This document shows positions 62,528-64,000 of a stretch of DNA of 64,000 nucleotides, piece by piece. Source of the stretch: Thiocystis minor (GTDB lineage: Bacteria; Pseudomonadota; Gammaproteobacteria; Chromatiales; Chromatiaceae); assembly GCF_016653465.1 (NCBI RefSeq), contig NZ_NHSQ01000090.1:62001-126000 (forward strand), written 5' to 3'. The first letter of the stretch is position 1. The number at the start of each line of letters is the position of its first letter. Below the pieces are notes generated by a model. The model searched no databases, was not told where the DNA came from, and was given only the letters and a program-made list of their open reading frames with translations. Both the position numbers and the translations under genes were made by a program.

Positions 62528-64000
62528 TCAAAACTCTTCCCAATCTTGATCGAGTCCGGGCGTCTTGCGCTCGGGCGCCGGTCTGCCGATGCGTGGCGGG
62601 TTGGGCGCCCCCATCGTTTTGACGGTGCTGACAGGCAGGCGCGAGACATTAGCTGGACGATGCGTTCCGCGCCGTTCCGCGATCTCCCGCTTGACGTTGT
62701 TGGGCGAGCCTTCGGCAAGTCGGAAGATGGACACGGCTTGCGCGAGATCCCGCGCCTGATCTTCCAGGCTTTCGGTCGCGGCGGCGGCCTCTTCCACCAG
62801 CGCGGCATTCTGCTGCGTCATCTCGTCGATCTGGGTCACCGCCTGGGTCACCTGCTCGATGCCCGCGGACTGTTCGCGGCTGGCGCCGGCGATCTCGGTG
62901 ACCAGGGCGGCGACCTGTTGGAAACTGGTGACGACGTCATCCATCGCGGTCCCGGCCTGCTGGGCCAGTTTGGCCCCGCCGTCCACGGTGTTCATGGAGT
63001 CGGCGATCAAGCCCTTGATCTCCCGGGCGGCCTGGGCGCTGCGCTGGGCCAGCGTCCGCACCTCGGCGGCGACGACGGCGAAACCGCGGCCTTGCTCGCC
63101 CGCCCGCGCCGCTTCCACGGCGGCGTTCAGCGCCAAAATATTGGTCTGGAAGGCGATCGAGTCGATCACGCCGATGATGTCGGCGATCTTGCCGCTGGAT
63201 TCCTGAATCGCTCCCATGGTGCTCACCACCGCCTTGACCGTCTCGCCGCCATGCTGGATGGTTGCGTGGGCGCCGCTCGCCAGTTGGTTGGCCTGATGGG
63301 CGTTCTGGGCGTTTTGCCGCACTGTGGCGGTGAGTTCCTCCATGGAGCTGGCGGTTTCTTCCAGTGAGCTGGCCTGCGATTCGGTGCGGGCCGACAGATC
63401 CGAGTTGCCCGCGGAGATCTCCTGAGCGGCGCTGTTGATCGACGCGGTCGCCTCCTGGATGCGACCGACCACCTCCCGCAGTTGCGCGACCGTGGCATTG
63501 GTGTCGTCCTTGAGTTGACCGAAGGTGCCGGCATAGTCCGCCGTGATCTGTTGCGTCAGATCGCCGTGCGCGATGCTGTTGAGGACACGCGCGAGGTCGG
63601 ACAACCCGGCGGAGACGATCTCCATCAAGCGGTTCATGCCCTCGCTCATCTGTCGGAAAAAGCCCTCTTTGTCTGCGGTGTCCAGCCGATGGTCGAAGTC
63701 GCCAAGCACGGCGGCCTCCAGTAATGCGGAGAGTTCCTGCTGGACCTTGTCCTCATTGGTGCGATCGGTCCATTCCACCACCGTGCCAAGACGCTCGCCC
63801 TGGGCATTGATCACCGGATTGGAGACCAGACGGAAAAGACGTCCGCCGATGTCGATCTCGGAGACCTCTTCCTCGGTTAGCCGGCCGAGCCTGTTTTTCT
63901 GGCGGGCCGGGTTGCGATAAAGGTCATCGAAGTTGCTCTCCAGCAGACGCTCGGCGCGAAAGTTGGGCAGATCCTGGCGCAGGTCGTTCTCGGCGTCGCG
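62528..64000 (-). CDS. Methyl-accepting chemotaxis protein with PAS-type input (partial)
   Basis: The frame is open from 62528 to the right edge, so the N-terminus is missing. About 490 residues are visible. The upstream part has a PAS-like segment ([43 protein letters not shown]). A HAMP-like region and a long coiled coil follow. The tip is canonical ([42 protein letters not shown]). The chain ends LDQDWEEF, a W-x-x-F pentapeptide like those that tether CheR and CheB. The internal ATG at 63814 is not the true start. Confidence 0.92.
   Translation of the reverse strand, partial: RDAENDLRQDLPNFRAERLLESNFDDLYRNPARQKNRLGRLTEEEVSEIDIGGRLFRLVSNPVINAQGERLGTVVEWTDRTNEDKVQQELSALLEAAVLGDFDHRLDTADKEGFFRQMSEGMNRLMEIVSAGLSDLARVLNSIAHGDLTQQITADYAGTFGQLKDDTNATVAQLREVVGRIQEATASINSAAQEISAGNSDLSARTESQASSLEETASSMEELTATVRQNAQNAHQANQLASGAHATIQHGGETVKAVVSTMGAIQESSGKIADIIGVIDSIAFQTNILALNAAVEAARAGEQGRGFAVVAAEVRTLAQRSAQAAREIKGLIADSMNTVDGGAKLAQQAGTAMDDVVTSFQQVAALVTEIAGASREQSAGIEQVTQAVTQIDEMTQQNAALVEEAAAATESLEDQARDLAQAVSIFRLAEGSPNNVKREIAERRGTHRPANVSRLPVSTVKTMGAPNPPRIGRPAPERKTPGLDQDWEEF

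Overview
The window is GC-rich, densely coded DNA from a motile gammaproteobacterium. A purple sulfur bacterium (Chromatiales) is my best guess. This is an inference from gene content: EF-P with EpmA and EpmB, a FimX-like protein, a bacterial V/A-type ATPase with DUF2764, tandem GH57 proteins, HsbA/HsbR-type regulators, and many DUF29/Rpn/DUF1640-type accessory genes. No rRNA or tRNA gene was recognised.

Layout. 0-11 kb: bioA, an LtaS-like membrane sulfatase-fold enzyme, a DUF3334 protein with a CheX-like motif, a DUF2934 protein, two GH57 glucan enzymes, DUF2333 and cysC. 11-17.3 kb: a minus-strand V/A-type ATPase operon (D-I-K-E-DUF2764-A) with no subunit B gene beside it. 17.4-22.3 kb: a FimX-like c-di-GMP receptor, then epmB, efp and epmA for EF-P lysylation. 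22.3-29 kb: DUF4139, DUF1640, a phosphodiesterase and DUF2189, among several repeat families. 29-35 kb: a periplasmic protein that fuses two different solute-binding folds, followed by a 1223-residue GGDEF-EAL membrane sensor. 35-40 kb: a CDGSH protein, two SPFH proteins separated by an Rpn-type nuclease, a HAD phosphatase and a VapBC module. 40-48.4 kb: a MoxR/Bat operon. 48.4-50.5 kb: folK, an orphan FixJ-type regulator and a PilZ protein. 51-62 kb: a chemotaxis operon (cheY-cheA-cheW-cheR-cheD-mcp-cheB) that continues into an STAS protein and two tandem HsbR-like phosphatases. The window ends with convergent fliL-like and mcp genes.

Themes. Surface behaviour and motility dominate: a degenerate c-di-GMP receptor, a phosphodiesterase, a GGDEF-EAL sensor, a PilZ effector, a full chemotaxis set and a partner-switching module. 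The most notable non-coding signals are two families of small inverted-repeat elements. One family (about 176-208 bp) has inserted twice with perfect 8-bp target duplications, one copy nested inside another, and its copies bracket the phosphodiesterase gene. The other family (four copies) has termini whose outer sequences differ between copies but remain self-complementary in three of them.
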